Source: Caryophanales bacterium UBA3210 (GTDB lineage Bacteria > Bacillota_I > Bacilli_A > RFN20 > CAG-449). From it: a stretch of DNA of 10,225 nt. Below are positions 1 to 6,738 of this stretch, in pieces (position 1 is the stretch's first letter; each line of letters begins with the position of its first letter). A program made the position numbers and the translations under genes. Location: contig DEWM01000092.1 in assembly GCA_002363635.1 (NCBI GenBank), positions 7,886-18,110 on the forward strand, given 5' to 3'. Under the pieces are notes generated by a model. That model did not search any database, was not told the DNA's origin, and worked only from the letters and a program-made list of their open reading frames with translations.

Positions 1-459
1 ATGGTCAACGGTGCTTTAACACTTGGTACTCTTGATGGGGCGAACGTTGAAATCGACCAATTAGTAGGTTCAGATAACGACGTAATCTTCGGTTTACGCA
101 CACCTGAAATTGAAGCATTAAGAAGAGATGGTTCATATTCTCCTTGGGATGTATATAACCAAGATGCAGACGTTAAGAAGATTATGGATTCATTAGTAGA
201 TGGCACATGGTCATATAACCACGATGAATTCAAAGTTATCTTTGATGAAGTTATGTATAGAAATGATGAATATTTCATCTTAAAAGATTTACCATTATAT
301 ATTGAAGCATCACTTAAGATGGATAAAAAATACCAAGACAAGTATGCTTGGGCAAAATCTTGCTTAATTAATACTGCAAAATTCGGTTATTTCTCATCAG
401 ATCGTACAATCAACGATTACGTTAGAGATATCTGGCATTTAAAGAAAATTACAAAATAA
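1..459 (+). CDS. glgP: Glycogen/maltodextrin phosphorylase, C-terminal fragment (5' end outside window)
   Basis: This is the last 152 residues of an alpha-glucan phosphorylase (GT35), which releases glucose-1-phosphate from glycogen or maltodextrin using pyridoxal phosphate in the cytoplasm. The opening residues [18 protein letters not shown] match the family signature immediately after the PLP-binding lysine (the rabbit enzyme has [21 protein letters not shown]). The cofactor lysine should therefore lie about two codons before the window. The ATG at position 1 is an internal methionine, not the start; the family is usually about 750-850 residues. The rest (DNDVIFGL, the YIEA region and a C-terminal ...[22 protein letters not shown]) is the normal family ending, so the 3' end looks intact. 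The gene stops with TAA and is followed within 10 bases by a strong terminator, so it is the last gene of its transcript. Glycogen versus maltodextrin specificity cannot be decided from this fragment. Confidence 0.95.
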   Translation: [152 protein letters not shown]

Positions 460-466
460 TATTTTT

Positions 467-496
467 GAGAATCCTTCGTAAGAGGGATTCTTTTTT
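467..496 (+). terminator. Rho-independent terminator of the phosphorylase gene
   Basis: AGAATCC (468-474) pairs with GGATTCT (485-491). The stem continues inward as TTC/GAG (with one U-G pair), closed by a GUAA (GNRA-type) tetraloop at 478-481, and is followed by a T run at 491-496. It begins 8 bases after the phosphorylase stop codon. Confidence 0.9.
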
Positions 497-730
497 AAAC
501 ATAATATTGCCTCTTTTCATAATCATTGCAGCTGAATTGTGTTCTTATTTCAATAAGTCTTTAGAAAACTATGCTCTTATTCCATTATTTCTATTTATTG
601 ATTTTTTCAATGCTTTATCAAATTATCATTTTAAATTCAACGGTTTTGCAAAAAAATCAAACGCTATATTGTAATTTGAATACTACAAATTAAAAAGAAT
701 TACATTATTATCAAAACCACGAAAACAACT
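497..730. other. Intergenic stretch with no supported gene
   Basis: This is an A+T-rich stretch between two hairpins. The + strand is open from about 465 to 674 with hydrophobic residues, but the frame begins inside the phosphorylase terminator at a TTG, has no Shine-Dalgarno sequence, and the low-complexity translation matches no family I know. I see no RNA gene or strong promoter here. It could be an eroded membrane-protein gene or plain spacer. Confidence 0.5.
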
Positions 731-760
731 AAAAAGGGGCATTTTGCCCCCCCTTTTATT
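731..760 (-). terminator. GC-rich hairpin, probable second minus-strand terminator
   Basis: GGGGC (736-740) pairs with GCCCC (746-750) around a 5-base loop. On the minus strand the stem is followed at once by five T's (complement of 731-735), the form of an intrinsic terminator. On the plus strand it is followed by CCCTTTTATT, which is weaker. It lies about 80 bases beyond the hairpin at 830-866 and may act as a backup for read-through from the 890-2541 operon. Confidence 0.6.
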
Positions 761-829
761 AACAAATGAGGTGTTTTTATATTCCAAGCCTACTCTAATG
801 AAGAGGCAAGACGTGGATGATATGAAAAA
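761..829. other. Short segment less A+T-rich than its surroundings, no supported gene
   Basis: Between the two hairpins lies about 70 bp that is visibly less A+T-rich than what surrounds it. One plus-strand frame from the GTG near 770 stays open for about 34 codons to a TAA near 870, and has a GAG-type purine run close upstream. The peptide is not recognisable and its end would overlap the hairpin at 830-866. A second frame gives a hydrophilic run (AYSNEEARRG) that breaks at a TGA. This may be the eroded end of a lost gene or mobile element, but nothing here proves it. Confidence 0.3.
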
Positions 830-866
830 GTGCCATAAAGTCAGATATTATGAGAATTTATGGCAC
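825..866 (-). terminator. Intrinsic terminator of the HTH-DUF3990 operon
   Basis: GTGCCATAAA (830-839) and TTTATGGCAC (857-866) form a perfect 10-bp inverted repeat around a 17-base loop. Read on the minus strand, the stem is followed directly by five T's (complement of 825-829). It begins 23 bases past the stop codon of the 890-1690 gene, which is the normal position for a transcript end. Confidence 0.85.
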
Positions 867-889
867 ATTTAATAATTTTGGAACAAATT

Positions 890-1690
890 TCATCGTATTA
901 TTTTATGTTTAAAATATTTTTCTTGAAAATTAACGTTCTTTTCTATTTCATCGTTAGAATACTCTTTATCATTATTACATACCACTAATTTATCTTCATT
1001 ATCATTAAGTCTATGAATTACTGCTATTACTTTACCTTCAAAGATTTTTACTGGTTTTTCTTCTCCTAAAATATATGCATCTTGATATTCATTATCTAAA
1101 GTTTTTAATTCTTTTATATACCCATAATTTAATTGATATATTATTCCGTCATGATTAAATCCAATAGGTCGATCAATATGTACTGTCACCTTTTTGTTTA
1201 TTAATGAATTCACAGATTCTAGATAAATTAATCTTCGCATACAATCAAGACTCTTTTTTGAAATATCATTTTCATAATTAATATTTTCCATCATTCTCTC
1301 AGCAGCTTGTACGATATCAAAAGTATGTCCTATATTATAGTGTTTAACTATTTCTCTAGCATTGAACAAATTATATACGGTTTTACTGCTTAAATTATAT
1401 TTAATAGAAAGGCATCTATAAATATAACCAATCCAAAACATTTGATCTTCAGTATATTTCGTTTTTCCATAATTGCTTACTCCAAACTCTTCATCAAGCA
1501 AATCAAACGTTTCTTCAGTAGAAATAGATTGGAAAAGGAAAGTCTGTTCATCAAAAGATTTAGCAATACTAGATAGCATGAATCTTCTAATAAAAATAGG
1601 AGAACTATATTTTGTCTTTTTTACAGAATTTTCAAAAATCTTAGCTTGTAATTGACACAATTTAATTTCAATAGAAGTTAATGGTTTCAT
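890..1690 (-). CDS. Antitoxin-like protein fused to a small inorganic-pyrophosphatase-like domain
   Basis: This 266-residue cytoplasmic protein is the second gene of the minus-strand operon. Residues 1-150 are mostly helical, with a run YGKTKYTEDQMFWIGYIYR (about 74-92) that resembles uncharacterised small proteins I recall beside DUF3990-type toxins in Bacillota; no enzyme motif is visible there. Residues 161-266 resemble family I inorganic pyrophosphatases, especially the short (about 110-aa) versions common in gut Firmicutes. They show VTVHIDRPIG (168-177), NYGYI (188-192), DNEYQDAYIL (199-208, at the place of the catalytic DGDPLDVLVL) and D230, D233 and K234 at the place of D-x4-D-x-K. 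Two acidic metal ligands are thus altered or shifted, so real pyrophosphatase activity is doubtful. The start ATG overlaps the upstream TGA (ATGA, 1687-1690), implying coupled translation and a stoichiometric partner. Antitoxin role is inferred from context; the pyrophosphatase likeness is seen in the sequence. Confidence 0.7.
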   Translation of the reverse strand: MKPLTSIEIKLCQLQAKIFENSVKKTKYSSPIFIRRFMLSSIAKSFDEQTFLFQSISTEETFDLLDEEFGVSNYGKTKYTEDQMFWIGYIYRCLSIKYNLSSKTVYNLFNAREIVKHYNIGHTFDIVQAAERMMENINYENDISKKSLDCMRRLIYLESVNSLINKKVTVHIDRPIGFNHDGIIYQLNYGYIKELKTLDNEYQDAYILGEEKPVKIFEGKVIAVIHRLNDNEDKLVVCNNDKEYSNDEIEKNVNFQEKYFKHKIIR

Positions 1691-2541
1691 TTTAATATTT
1701 CTCCTATGTATCTTCCTTTATTTTTATACTTAATTCTAGACATTTTTACTTTTTGCTGACCATTGTTTGTTAATGATACTCGTCCTTCAATGCATTTTTC
1801 TTTTTCTTTATTGCAAACATACAATTCCTGCAAATAAGAAATTGAATCAATAGCTTTCTTTGTCTTTAAAATATATTGATATCCTAAATTAGTTGCAGCA
1901 AGTGCATGTCTACATTGTTCATCAGTTATCTCATTTTCTACAAATTCATTAATTATGTCAAACATTCGATTATCAGCTATTGGAGCAATAATTACATCGG
2001 CTTGTTGAATTTTTTGCAAAATTTTCTGGATGACAATAGTATTTTCATATTCTTTGAGCCAACCTCTAAAATAAGCAATTGATATCATCCAATCATTATC
2101 GACATTATATTTGTATATTTTCAAATTATTGGTGTTCATTTTAAATGCATATACTTTATTTTTATTAATTGTTGAAATATAATTGGCTGCTTGTTCATAA
2201 TTTTCGCCTAAATAAAATCCTTTTCCAAAATCATTATTCAATTTAGAATTGTGTTCTATATCAATTGGCATAGAAAAATCTTTTTTTGCTCCGTGAAATA
2301 AAACGATATGGCCATCATCAACATGATTCTCTTTAAGCAATTGTTCATAAATATTGTTTATTTTTATATCTTTATCATAGGCATAACAATATAATTTTTC
2401 TAAATTTAAATCATCTATATTTTTACGATTATGTTTCCAATTATTCACCGTTTCATAACTTACACCTAATTCAGAACCAAGTTCTGTCTCTGTGAGATTT
2501 AATACATTACATAATAATTTAATCTCTTTGCTTACATTCAT
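1687..2541 (-). CDS. HTH domain fused to DUF3990 (ADP-ribosyltransferase-like) protein, putative toxin
   Basis: This 284-residue protein has two parts. Residues 1-65 form an XRE-like helix-turn-helix (LTETELGSELGVSYETVNNW, 16-35). Residues 78-250 match DUF3990: LFHGA (81-85), DFGKGFYL (104-111), QA (117-118), a domain-typical IIAPIADNRMF (184-194), ITDEQ (205-209) and a GYQYILKT run (220-227) where the family often has a DQY-like motif. DUF3990 belongs to the ADP-ribosyltransferase-like fold, so it probably modifies a protein or nucleic acid target, unknown here. Usually the antitoxin carries the DNA-binding domain; here it is joined to the putative toxin, so the protein may repress its own promoter. 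A GGAGGG ribosome site (complement of 2550-2555) lies 8 bases before the ATG at 2541. It ends in TGA inside the next gene's ATGA. The gene is visibly more A+T-rich than its neighbours, which suits horizontal transfer. Confidence 0.8.
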   Translation of the reverse strand: MNVSKEIKLLCNVLNLTETELGSELGVSYETVNNWKHNRKNIDDLNLEKLYCYAYDKDIKINNIYEQLLKENHVDDGHIVLFHGAKKDFSMPIDIEHNSKLNNDFGKGFYLGENYEQAANYISTINKNKVYAFKMNTNNLKIYKYNVDNDWMISIAYFRGWLKEYENTIVIQKILQKIQQADVIIAPIADNRMFDIINEFVENEITDEQCRHALAATNLGYQYILKTKKAIDSISYLQELYVCNKEKEKCIEGRVSLTNNGQQKVKMSRIKYKNKGRYIGEILK

Positions 2542-2568
2542 ATTTATTGCCCTCCAATTTTTAACTAT

Positions 2569-2596
2569 ATTATATACTAGTTCATAATCAAGTTAA
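2569..2596 (-). promoter_or_regulatory. Predicted promoter of the HTH-DUF3990 operon
   Basis: On the minus strand a perfect TATAAT (complement of 2569-2574) lies 28 bases before the ATG. A TTAACT box (complement of 2591-2596; 4 of 6 matches to TTGACA) stands 16 bases upstream of it. The -10 overlaps the end of a 25-bp direct repeat, so occupancy of the repeat would compete with RNA polymerase. Most likely regulator: the operon's own HTH protein (inference). Confidence 0.6.
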
Positions 2597-2629
2597 ATAC
2601 TTCTTTATATACTAGTTCATAAACAAGTT
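2570..2629. repeat. Two 25-bp direct repeats, candidate operators
   Basis: Copies at 2570-2594 and 2605-2629 differ at one base (T2588 versus A2623) and start 35 bp apart. Each holds the core ACTAGTTCATAAWCAAGT. In the second copy (2611-2628) this core is an imperfect 18-bp palindrome with 14 symmetric positions (ACT-N-GTT-N-A / T-N-AAC-N-AGT), as expected for a dimeric HTH repressor. The minus strand of each repeat ends in a -10-like TATAAT or TATAAA, so these are promoter-overlapping sites. Confidence 0.7.
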
Positions 2630-2678
2630 TACGTTTTTTATATTTTCAAAAAATGTATCTATCTTGCTCTAAATAAGA

Positions 2679-2710
2679 AACTTGATTCAAAAAATGAACT
2701 TAATAGTATT
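2679..2710 (+). repeat. Diverged, inverted third copy of the operator-like repeat
   Basis: The plus strand here reads AACTTGATT, then six extra bases, then ATGAACT, four more bases and AGTAT. The minus-strand form of the direct repeats at 2570-2629 is AACTTGATT, ATGAACT, AGTAT in the same order without the insertions. It therefore looks like a split third copy in the opposite orientation, placed on the side of the divergent TetR gene. Confidence 0.35.
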
Positions 2711-2757
2711 TATGATAGAATATATCTCAATTTTATGAAATCGCTTTCAAAATATAC

Positions 2758-2786
2758 TTGCAAGTCGAGATTTGACTTGCTATACT
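2758..2786 (+). promoter_or_regulatory. Predicted promoter with embedded inverted repeat (TetR operator candidate)
   Basis: TTGCAA (2758-2763) and TATACT (2781-2786) form a -35/-10 pair with 17-base spacing. GCAAGTC (2760-2766) and GACTTGC (2774-2780) are a perfect 7-bp inverted repeat with a 7-base centre that fills the spacer exactly. ACTTGCAAGT (2756-2765) is itself a 10-bp palindrome. This is the classic place for autorepression by the TetR-family regulator that follows. Confidence 0.7.
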
Positions 2787-2813
2787 CGTAATTGATAGGA
2801 GGTATCTCACTTT

Positions 2814-3434
2814 ATGTCAAAACTATTAGAGAAAAGAAAGAAAGCTGTTTTAGATGTTGCAACTAAATTATTTATTGAAAAGTCAATTGAATCAGTTACA
2901 ATGTCAGATATTGCAGAAGCTGCTCAGATTGGAGAAGCAACATTATATCGTTACTTTGGGCAAAAGGAGAACTTAGTTGTAGAATGTGTTACTGAAATTT
3001 GGAAGGTCGTTGGTCAAAAATATTTTGATCCTCATGCTTTCGATATGTATGAAACAGGCTACAAGAAAGTCGAAAGATTCTTTAGCTTATTCTTAACTTT
3101 ATATATTGAGCAATTATCAGCTTTAAAATTCATTAATAATTTTGATAACTTTGTTGCAAATAGAAAGATTGATATTGAATTCTTAACTGATTACAACAAG
3201 ATTATTTTATTTGCAAAGACTAGATTCCTCGATTTATACAAAGAGGGCTTACTCGATGGTTCAATCCAGAAGGGGATTAATGCTGATGTTTACTATTATT
3301 CTTCAACAAAAGCTATCTTTGCCTTATGCGGAAAGTTATCTCAACAACCTATCGTTGCCTCAGATACTCAAGCAAATGATCTAGATCAGATTAAGATGTT
3401 AATCCGTATGATCACAAATTATATAAAAGAATAA
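2814..3434 (+). CDS. TetR/AcrR-family transcriptional regulator
   Basis: This 206-residue DNA-binding regulator has the standard TetR layout. The N-terminal three-helix HTH (about 8-56) has VTMSDIAEAAQIGEATLYRYF (28-48) with the usual I-A-x-x-A-x-I-G-x-x-T-L-Y-R-Y-F pattern and KENL after it. Residues 60-206 are a variable, mostly helical ligand/dimer domain. The length is normal for the family. AGGAGGT (2797-2803) lies 10 bases before the ATG. It is the first gene of a two-gene operon with the glycosyltransferase (24-bp gap), so it most likely controls that gene and itself through the inverted repeat at 2760-2780. The ligand cannot be told from sequence; an envelope stress signal, lipid or antimicrobial would suit a glycosyltransferase operon (inference). 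Confidence 0.92.
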   Translation: MSKLLEKRKKAVLDVATKLFIEKSIESVTMSDIAEAAQIGEATLYRYFGQKENLVVECVTEIWKVVGQKYFDPHAFDMYETGYKKVERFFSLFLTLYIEQLSALKFINNFDNFVANRKIDIEFLTDYNKIILFAKTRFLDLYKEGLLDGSIQKGINADVYYYSSTKAIFALCGKLSQQPIVASDTQANDLDQIKMLIRMITNYIKE

Positions 3435-3458
3435 TAGAAAAATAGAAAGGAAAAAAAT

Positions 3459-4904
3459 ATGTCGGACAAATCAAGTGTAATTTTTGGTAATCCAATGCCA
3501 AAGAGTACTATTAAAAAAGCTAACAAGAGCAAAAAGAAATTTATTAAGGAATTTGGAGACGATTCAAATAAAGTCTACCACTTAAAAGCTGTTCCTAATG
3601 AAACATTGGACTTTATTGGAGTACAAAACTTAGTTCTTTCCGATGAACCATTAAAATTAGACGATAAGGCATTCATTGTCGGTAATATTCGTATGGGATT
3701 TGGACATTATAGAATTTCTATCGCTATGGCAAGCTGTGCTAAAGCACTTGGCTACACACCATACTGGTTCGATCTTGCATCATTTGATGCTACAGGTTCT
3801 AAAGTTATTAGAAAACAAAACGATATGTATTCAGTCGCATCTCGTATTTCTCAAAAATCAAAATTATTTAACAAATTAGTTTGGGAACCATTAAACTCAG
3901 AAGGTTTCAAGAAGATTACTTATAATGCACCAGACCAGAAAAATGCTGAACTTATGGCACCTTTATGCCATGACTTTCCAAAAGATGTACCATATGTTGG
4001 TACTCATGTTTGGCCTTCACAAGCTGCAGTTCATGCTGGCTTAACTCATGTAGTTAACGCAATTCCTGATAACTGGCCAATGGGTTTACATTTATCAGAA
4101 GGTGCAATCCACACAGTTCAAACTCCATTTGCATTCTTAGGTTATAAGAAATTAAATGGTTTTGCTAAAACTGAATTAAAACATATGCCAAAAGGTACAT
4201 TAAAGAATGTAGGCCACTACATCGACCACGAACTTGTTGCTAATTTAAAAGAAGATACAGCAAAACGTTTAGAAAGAGCAAAAGGCAAACAATTAAGATT
4301 CTTAATGACAGTTGGTGGAGCAGGTGCTCAATACAACTTATTCAAAGATATGATTTCATTCTTAATACCATATCTTAAAGAAGGAAGAATTGTTTTATTC
4401 ATTAACTTTGGTGACCACCAAAACGTTTATGAAAAATTAAATAAAGAAATCAAAGAATATGATTCATTAAATACAAAATTCTTTGATGAATATGCTGAAT
4501 TTAAAAAATTCGTTGCAGGTATCGATAATAGTGAATTACATGGTATTTATTCTGTATACCACAAAGATATCTTTGAAGCAGTTTACTCAACAAACTTACT
4601 CATGAGATTCTCTGATTTACTTATTACAAAACCATCTGAACTTGCATTCTATCCAATTCCAAAACTTATGATTCAAAGAGTTGGTGGACACGAAGCATAT
4701 GGTGCTATCCACGCTAGTGAAATTGGTGATGGAACTTGGGAATGTAGAGATATCGAAGCAATTTCTTCAATGATCAAATTAATGCTTGAAGATGACGATG
4801 TCTTAACAGAACTCAACAATAACATCTTAAGACTTAACGAAAACCACACATACGATGGAGGTTACGAAGTCGTTAAACTTGCTGTTGCAGGCAAAATTGA
4901 TTAA
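3459..4904 (+). CDS. GT-B-fold glycosyltransferase, MurG/diacylglycerol-glycosyltransferase-like
   Basis: This 481-residue protein has no signal peptide and no clear membrane helix, so it probably works in the cytoplasm or at the inner face of the membrane. NIRMGFGHYRIS (76-87) resembles the GxGH motif at the start of MurG, MGDG synthase and processive diacylglycerol glucosyltransferases. MTVGGAGAQ (283-291) looks like the start of the C-terminal Rossmann domain, and LLITKPSEL (387-395) with the following HEAYGA resembles their nucleotide-sugar-binding TKPGG...E region, with SE in place of GG. Donor and acceptor cannot be assigned; transfer of a hexose to a lipid is the best guess. A lysine-rich, probably disordered N-terminal stretch (15-31) could help membrane contact. 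An AGAAAGGA site precedes the ATG. It is co-transcribed with the TetR gene and closed by a terminator. The family is poorly characterised, so I hold the substrate open. Confidence 0.65.
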   Translation: MSDKSSVIFGNPMPKSTIKKANKSKKKFIKEFGDDSNKVYHLKAVPNETLDFIGVQNLVLSDEPLKLDDKAFIVGNIRMGFGHYRISIAMASCAKALGYTPYWFDLASFDATGSKVIRKQNDMYSVASRISQKSKLFNKLVWEPLNSEGFKKITYNAPDQKNAELMAPLCHDFPKDVPYVGTHVWPSQAAVHAGLTHVVNAIPDNWPMGLHLSEGAIHTVQTPFAFLGYKKLNGFAKTELKHMPKGTLKNVGHYIDHELVANLKEDTAKRLERAKGKQLRFLMTVGGAGAQYNLFKDMISFLIPYLKEGRIVLFINFGDHQNVYEKLNKEIKEYDSLNTKFFDEYAEFKKFVAGIDNSELHGIYSVYHKDIFEAVYSTNLLMRFSDLLITKPSELAFYPIPKLMIQRVGGHEAYGAIHASEIGDGTWECRDIEAISSMIKLMLEDDDVLTELNNNILRLNENHTYDGGYEVVKLAVAGKID

Positions 4905-4932
4905 TAGATAAACAAAAATTGAGTAGCACATG

Positions 4933-4966
4933 TAGGGTAGGCGCTTAGACGCCTATCCTATTTTAT
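4933..4966 (+). terminator. Rho-independent terminator of the TetR-glycosyltransferase operon
   Basis: TAGGGTAGGCG (4933-4943) pairs with CGCCTATCCTA (4950-4960) over 11 bp with one G-U pair, has a 6-base loop, and is followed by TTTTAT. It lies 28 bases after the glycosyltransferase stop. Confidence 0.93.
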
Positions 4967-5042
4967 CTTAACTAAGATTTTTTAAATTTTTACCAATAAA
5001 TAGTCAAATTATTTTGTAAATAAAATAGATGGAGGTAAAAAT

Positions 5043-6722
5043 ATGAAAAAACATATTAAATTATTATTAGTAGGTTTAAGTACTTTAGTATTAAATGTCG
5101 GTTGTACTTCTATAAGTGATATCACAAATATAGTTGGTATAAATACAAATTCTTCAACAAATGAAACTACAAAATCAACATCTTCTGAGAGTGCAGTTAA
5201 ATATGCTGGACAAGAAATTACTTTAAAGATGTTAAATGAAGCAACCAGTGTTACTACTTTGCCTTCTACTGGAGACTCTAAATTATTAGTTATTCCAGTT
5301 TATTTTTCTGATTATTCTCCTACTAAAATGGGCTTAGAAGAAAGTGAAATTCAAAATAATATATATAATGCTTTCTTTGGTGAAAGTGAAGATACTGGAT
5401 GGGAATCAGTTTCTTCATATTATACAAAATCTTCTTATAATAAATTAAATATCACAGGTGAAGTATCTCCACTTGTTAATTTAAATATGACTTTATCAGA
5501 AGGTGCAGCGTTAACATCTTCAACTTCATCATATTATGAACCAACATATACTTTCTTAGAGACTGCTGTAAATTGGGTGAAAAATAATACTGATATCGAT
5601 GTAACTAAGTACGATACTGATAAAGATGGATATATTGATGGGGTGTGGCTTGTCTATTTAAATCCATATTTAACATCTACTACTAATCTTGATTATTATA
5701 TTAAAAGTGAAGGATGGAACAAAACTTCATTAGCTAATTCAAGATCTAATGACTATATAGATTATTCTAATATATCAAATATTTCTTGGGCGTATACTTA
5801 TTGGGATTATTCTACTACCGCTTCAATTACTTCACCTAACCCAAAAGCTTATTGTTGGGCCTCATATTCATTCTTGAAGGAAGGTGGATATGATAAAGTT
5901 GACGCTCATACCTTTATCCATGAAACAGGCCATCTTATGGGCTTAGAAGATTATTATTCATATGATTATTCTGACGCTCCTATTGGAGGACTTGATATGA
6001 TGGATAATAATATAGGAGATCATAATGCTTATTCTAAATATTTACTTGATTGGATTACTCCAACCTTAGTAAGTGAAAAAGGTACATATACATTATCTAA
6101 ATTTACAGAAACTGGAGATGCATTAATTATTCCTGCATCATATTCATCTTGGAATAATTCTTCATATAACGAATACTTAATTATTGAATTCTATACACCT
6201 GATGGACTTAATCAGTTAGATGCAGAAAATCCTTATGCGTCAGGTGCTCAAATGTTTACTAAACCTGGCATATTAATCTATCACGTAGATTCTAGAATGG
6301 TTAAAGTAACTGAATCGACTGCACCAATTAGAGGCCCAAGAGGAGGTACTCAAACATCTTATTCATATACATATGTAAATAGTTATTCTTCACCTACATC
6401 TACTTCATATACAACAGTTGCTTCATCAAATACTGCTTCATATTCAAATAGTAATGGTAGATTAATTAATTTAATTTCCTCTTCTTATCCAACTGGAACT
6501 ATTACTACTACTTCATATTCACCTTTCCCAATGGGAGTAGTATATACATCAACTTCAGCATATTATTATCAAGATAGAGATTCATATCGCGCTGATGATT
6601 CAGATATGTTTGTAGTAGGTGATTCTATTACTTCATTTAACTTCAATAATGGAAAATCATTATCTTATGATATTAGTATCACAAGTATTGATGAAACAAG
6701 CGCTACTATCACTTTAAGCTAA
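5043..6722 (+). CDS. M6-type zinc metalloprotease lipoprotein
   Basis: This is a 559-residue predicted surface lipoprotein that hydrolyses proteins outside the cell. A charged N-terminus and hydrophobic stretch lead to LNVGC, with the probable lipidated Cys at 21; Asn at the -3 position is unusual for a lipobox. A Ser/Thr/Asn linker (22-52) follows. The catalytic domain starts near residue 75. HETGHLMGLED (293-303) is the zinc site HExxHxxGxxD of M6 (immune inhibitor A-like) metallopeptidases: H293, H297 and D303 as ligands, E294 as base, and M319 or M320 as a likely Met-turn. DTDKDGYIDG (191-200) is an EF-hand-like calcium loop. The C-terminal part has a Tyr/Ser/Thr-rich stretch (about 435-500) and an end similar to that of the gene at 6903. 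GGAGGT (5031-5036) sits 6 bases before the ATG. I could not place a convincing promoter between the 4933 terminator and the gene. Confidence 0.9.
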   Translation: MKKHIKLLLVGLSTLVLNVGCTSISDITNIVGINTNSSTNETTKSTSSESAVKYAGQEITLKMLNEATSVTTLPSTGDSKLLVIPVYFSDYSPTKMGLEESEIQNNIYNAFFGESEDTGWESVSSYYTKSSYNKLNITGEVSPLVNLNMTLSEGAALTSSTSSYYEPTYTFLETAVNWVKNNTDIDVTKYDTDKDGYIDGVWLVYLNPYLTSTTNLDYYIKSEGWNKTSLANSRSNDYIDYSNISNISWAYTYWDYSTTASITSPNPKAYCWASYSFLKEGGYDKVDAHTFIHETGHLMGLEDYYSYDYSDAPIGGLDMMDNNIGDHNAYSKYLLDWITPTLVSEKGTYTLSKFTETGDALIIPASYSSWNNSSYNEYLIIEFYTPDGLNQLDAENPYASGAQMFTKPGILIYHVDSRMVKVTESTAPIRGPRGGTQTSYSYTYVNSYSSPTSTSYTTVASSNTASYSNSNGRLINLISSSYPTGTITTTSYSPFPMGVVYTSTSAYYYQDRDSYRADDSDMFVVGDSITSFNFNNGKSLSYDISITSIDETSATITLS

Positions 6723-6738
6723 TCTATATATTGAAAAT

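Noticed and set aside
465..674. Open plus-strand frame of 69 hydrophobic codons after the phosphorylase gene
   Set aside because: It starts at a TTG inside the terminator stem, has no ribosome site, and its composition is what A+T-rich noncoding DNA gives.
830..866. Inverted repeat as the end of an insertion sequence
   Set aside because: Its position just after the operon stop and the T run on the minus strand fit a terminator; no transposase or target duplication is visible.
1473..1655. Plus-strand open frame opposite the antitoxin-like gene
   Set aside because: It lies wholly antisense to a well-supported gene and has no ribosome site or recognisable product.
1687..1690. TGA read as tryptophan (Mycoplasma-type code)
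   Set aside because: The TGA here ends the DUF3990 protein exactly at the ATGA overlap with the next gene, and Trp is encoded by TGG throughout the genes.
2570..2629. Direct repeats as a CRISPR array or plasmid iteron
   Set aside because: Only two copies with a 10-bp gap, over a promoter, with no cas or rep gene nearby.
3676..3879. Short open frame within the glycosyltransferase gene
   Set aside because: It is another frame of a coding sequence with clear family motifs; no independent start signal.
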